Source: an uncultured Bilophila sp. (GTDB taxonomy: Bacteria; Desulfobacterota; Desulfovibrionia; Desulfovibrionales; Desulfovibrionaceae). From it: a DNA stretch of 15,480 bases. The position numbers were made by a program, and so were the translations under genes. Below, piece after piece: positions 14,159 to 15,480 of this stretch; position 1 is the first letter of the stretch; each line of letters opens with the position of its first letter. Location of the stretch: NCBI GenBank assembly GCA_910585945.1, contig CAJUHZ010000052.1, positions 1-15,480 of the forward strand. Direction: 5' to 3'. The notes below the pieces were generated by a model. It did not search any database and was not told the DNA's origin. It was given only the letters and a program-made list of their open reading frames with translations.

Positions 14159-15037
14159 ATGGAAACTCTCCGCATCAACAAGGCGCTGGCCGACGCCGGC
14201 GTCTGCTCCCGCCGCAAGGCGGATGAACTTGTGGCCGCCGGCCTTGTGCGCGTCAACGGTGAAACCGTCGTCTCGCCCGGCCTGCGGGTATGCCCCGAGC
14301 GCGACGTGATTGAAGTGCGGGGCAAAACGCTCCCCCGCCCGGATCGGCGGCGCGAGCCGTGCCGCCTCCTGCTGCACAAGCCCGCGGCCGTGGTCTCCAC
14401 CGTGAGCGATCCGGAAGGCCGCCCCACCGTGCTCGACCTTGTGCCGGATCAATGGAAGGATCGCCGCCTGTACCCGGCGGGACGCCTCGACTTTTTCTCG
14501 GAAGGGCTTTTGCTGCTTACCGATGACGGCGAACTGACCCACCGCCTGACCCACCCGAGCCGGGAAGCCGGGCTGCACCTTGCGCGCGTCTACCATGTGC
14601 TGGTGCGGGGCCGCGTGTCAGAAGACGCCCTGCGCGCGATGCGCGGCGGCATGACCCTTGCCGAAGGAGAACACCTCGCCCCGGTGGAAGCGAACATCCT
14701 GACCGCCAGCCCCTACCTGTCGATCCCGCCCAAACGCATCGAGGGCCGTCTTGACGGGCGCTCCGAGAGAAGAATGGGCGGGCGGCCCGATGCCCGGACT
14801 GCCGAACGCATCGGCGCTGAAAACACCCTGCTTGAACTGCGTCTGCATCAGGGCCTGAACCGCCAGATCCGGCGCATGTGCCGGGATCTGGATTTGACGG
14901 TTCTGCGTCTCATGCGCGTCGCCCAGGGGCCGTTGCGGCTTGACGGCCTGCCGCCCGGAAAAACGCGGCCCCTGACCGCCGGGGAAGTCGCGGCCCTGCG
15001 CCGCGCCGTCGGCTGCCCGGACCCCGCCGGGAAATAG
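14159..15037 (+). CDS. rluB: RluB/RsuA-family rRNA pseudouridine synthase
   Basis: A 292-residue RNA-modifying enzyme converting a specific uridine of rRNA to pseudouridine. An N-terminal S4 RNA-binding domain (LRINKALADAGVCSRRKADE) is followed by LLLHKPAAVVSTVSDPEGRPTV-type sequence, the catalytic motif AGRLDFFSEGLLLLTDDG (Asp111; the family more often has GRLDYDTEGLLLLTNDG) and the C-terminal QGLNRQIRRMC and LRLMRVAQGPLRL motifs. An Arg/Gly-rich stretch of about 28 residues (near 195-222, RLDGRSERRMGGRPDARTAE) interrupts the domain before the LELRLHQGLN strand. ATG 14159 lacks a clear ribosome-binding site but is the only start fitting the S4 domain. RluB (23S) is preferred over RsuA from the motifs, with moderate confidence. 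Confidence 0.9.
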   Translation: METLRINKALADAGVCSRRKADELVAAGLVRVNGETVVSPGLRVCPERDVIEVRGKTLPRPDRRREPCRLLLHKPAAVVSTVSDPEGRPTVLDLVPDQWKDRRLYPAGRLDFFSEGLLLLTDDGELTHRLTHPSREAGLHLARVYHVLVRGRVSEDALRAMRGGMTLAEGEHLAPVEANILTASPYLSIPPKRIEGRLDGRSERRMGGRPDARTAERIGAENTLLELRLHQGLNRQIRRMCRDLDLTVLRLMRVAQGPLRLDGLPPGKTRPLTAGEVAALRRAVGCPDPAGK

Positions 15038-15041
15038 AAGT

Positions 15042-15064
15042 CATTCCATGATTCGCATGAAATG
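15042..15064. other. Hairpin just after the rluB stop
   Basis: CATTcCATG / CATGaAATG arms (one mismatch) with loop ATTCG begin 5 nt after the stop codon. There is no T-run. Confidence 0.5.
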
Positions 15065-15092
15065 GCTTCCAACGCCGGACGAGAGTCTGGCG

Positions 15093-15109
15093 CGGCGCGA
15101 AAAGCGCCG
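15093..15109. other. CGGCGC-GAAAA-GCGCCG hairpin
   Basis: A perfect 6-bp GC stem with a 5-nt loop, the second of the palindromes after rluB. It could help end rluB transcription but has no T-run. Confidence 0.5.
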
Positions 15110-15117
15110 TGAATGAG

Positions 15118-15136
15118 CCAAAAACCACGTTTTTGG
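15118..15136. other. CCAAAAAC-CAC-GTTTTTGG hairpin
   Basis: A perfect 8-bp stem with a 3-nt loop. The T-run is inside the stem, so this is a palindromic site rather than a standard terminator. Confidence 0.6.
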
Positions 15137-15146
15137 GCGAATGATC

Positions 15147-15178
15147 TTCATGATTCAGCCCAAAGGCTGAATCATGAA
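15147..15178. other. 14-bp perfect inverted repeat (TTCATGATTCAGCC)
   Basis: Perfect arms TTCATGATTCAGCC and GGCTGAATCATGAA surround a CAAA loop. No T-run follows on either strand. It could be an operator, a REP-like element or a stable RNA hairpin. Confidence 0.75.
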
Positions 15179-15189
15179 ACGAGTTCCAG

Positions 15190-15213
15190 AAAAAAAGCCC
15201 CGCAAGGAGCTTT
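15190..15213 (-). terminator. Intrinsic terminator, best fit on the minus strand
   Basis: On the minus strand AAGCTCC pairs with GGGGCTT (7 pairs, one wobble) around a 4-nt TTGC loop, followed by seven T. On the plus strand the same stem has only TTT after it, so it may also stop rluB transcripts weakly. No minus-strand gene lies to its right inside the window. Confidence 0.6.
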
Positions 15214-15229
15214 CCCGTCTTTTCCATGA

Positions 15230-15264
15230 ACCGGGGGCGGTCCCATCATTGAGCCGCCCCCGGT
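15230..15264. other. 11-bp GC-rich inverted repeat
   Basis: Perfect arms ACCGGGGGCGG and CCGCCCCCGGT enclose a 13-nt loop. Confidence 0.7.
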
Positions 15265-15276
15265 ATCGCCGCCGTG

Positions 15277-15422
15277 CAGGGCGTGTTCACGCTACGACTC
15301 TTGTTCTGTCTGCGTCAGAAAGGCTTTTTATTCCGGTCAAGTGCCACAAGAGTGCATTCCCTTCACAAAAAGCCTTTTTCCCTGGCGGAGAACAACATTT
15401 CTCGTAGCGTGAACACGCCCTG
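15277..15422. mobile_element. 146-nt palindromic element with perfect 21-bp terminal inverted repeats (MITE-like)
   Basis: The ends (15277-15297 and 15402-15422, CAGGGCGTGTTCACGCTACG plus one base) are perfect inverted repeats of 21 bp. Inside, TTGTTCT (15301-15307) mirrors AGAACAA (15389-15395) and AAAGGCTTTTT (15319-15329) mirrors AAAAAGCCTTT (15367-15377), leaving a central stretch of about 37 nt. The nested arms look like both ends of an insertion sequence joined without a transposase, that is, a MITE, or a long structured RNA. GCCGCC occurs next to both ends (15268-15273 and 15423-15428) but not symmetrically, so no target duplication is certain. Confidence 0.7.
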
Positions 15423-15462
15423 GCCGCCTAGTGCCTAATTGCAAAAATAAGGATATGAATAT

Positions 15463-15480
15463 ATGGTGCTTCCAAAACGG
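15463..15480 (+). CDS. Possible start of a new gene, cut by the window edge
   Basis: ATG at 15463 (MVLPKR...) has AAGGA at 15449-15453, 9 nt upstream, in an AT-rich stretch that follows the palindromic element. Only six codons are visible, so no function can be given. Confidence 0.35.

Noticed and set aside
15174..15407. 77-codon plus-strand frame in the palindromic region
   Set aside because: It runs through three inverted repeats, has no ribosome-binding site and a composition dictated by the palindromes.

Overview
This 15.5-kb window looks like chromosome from a high-GC Gram-negative bacterium. The mix of families (LonB-like protease, MsbA with a DUF374 acyltransferase and an LpxL/HtrB acyltransferase, a ThiI-like PP-loop protein, bifunctional ManC) and the GC-rich intergenic palindromes suggest a Desulfovibrionaceae-like organism. 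That placement is inference from gene content, not from a marker gene. No rRNA, tRNA or CRISPR array is seen.

Left part (1-5026), minus strand. A LonB-like AAA+ protease (96-2648) has a good sigma70-type promoter just upstream. A TerC/Alx-family membrane protein (2863-3864) is preceded by a clear yybP-ykoY (Mn2+) riboswitch, whose 3' part doubles as one strand of an intrinsic terminator and which has its own TTGACA promoter. A small TPR protein follows (4226-5026), with a two-hairpin GC-rich repeat after its stop.

Middle (5209-6660, plus strand): manC, for GDP-mannose supply. It converges on a minus-strand run that reads, in transcription order, msbA (13809), DUF374 acyltransferase (11861), LpxL/HtrB acyltransferase (11139), ThiI-like PP-loop protein (10173), an Rpn-family nuclease (8811) and a family 2 glycosyltransferase (7702). 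The first three form an overlapping outer-membrane lipid module; manC and the glycosyltransferase also fit surface glycan synthesis.

The most interesting locus is the Rpn gene (7699-8811). It has visibly lower GC than its neighbours, a PD-(D/E)XK nuclease domain, four tandem 24-bp repeats encoding an octapeptide, and an in-frame internal ATG (8079) placed 8 nt after a perfect AGGAGG. This is the architecture of the recently described Rpn gene-within-gene toxin-antitoxin/antiphage systems (RpnL toxin, RpnS antitoxin).

Right part: a RluB/RsuA-family pseudouridine synthase (14159-15037, plus) with a good promoter, then about 440 nt holding a run of seven consecutive palindromes. The last is a 146-nt element bounded by perfect 21-bp inverted repeats (15277-15422), resembling a MITE or collapsed insertion sequence. 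A possible new gene may begin at 15463 and run off the window.
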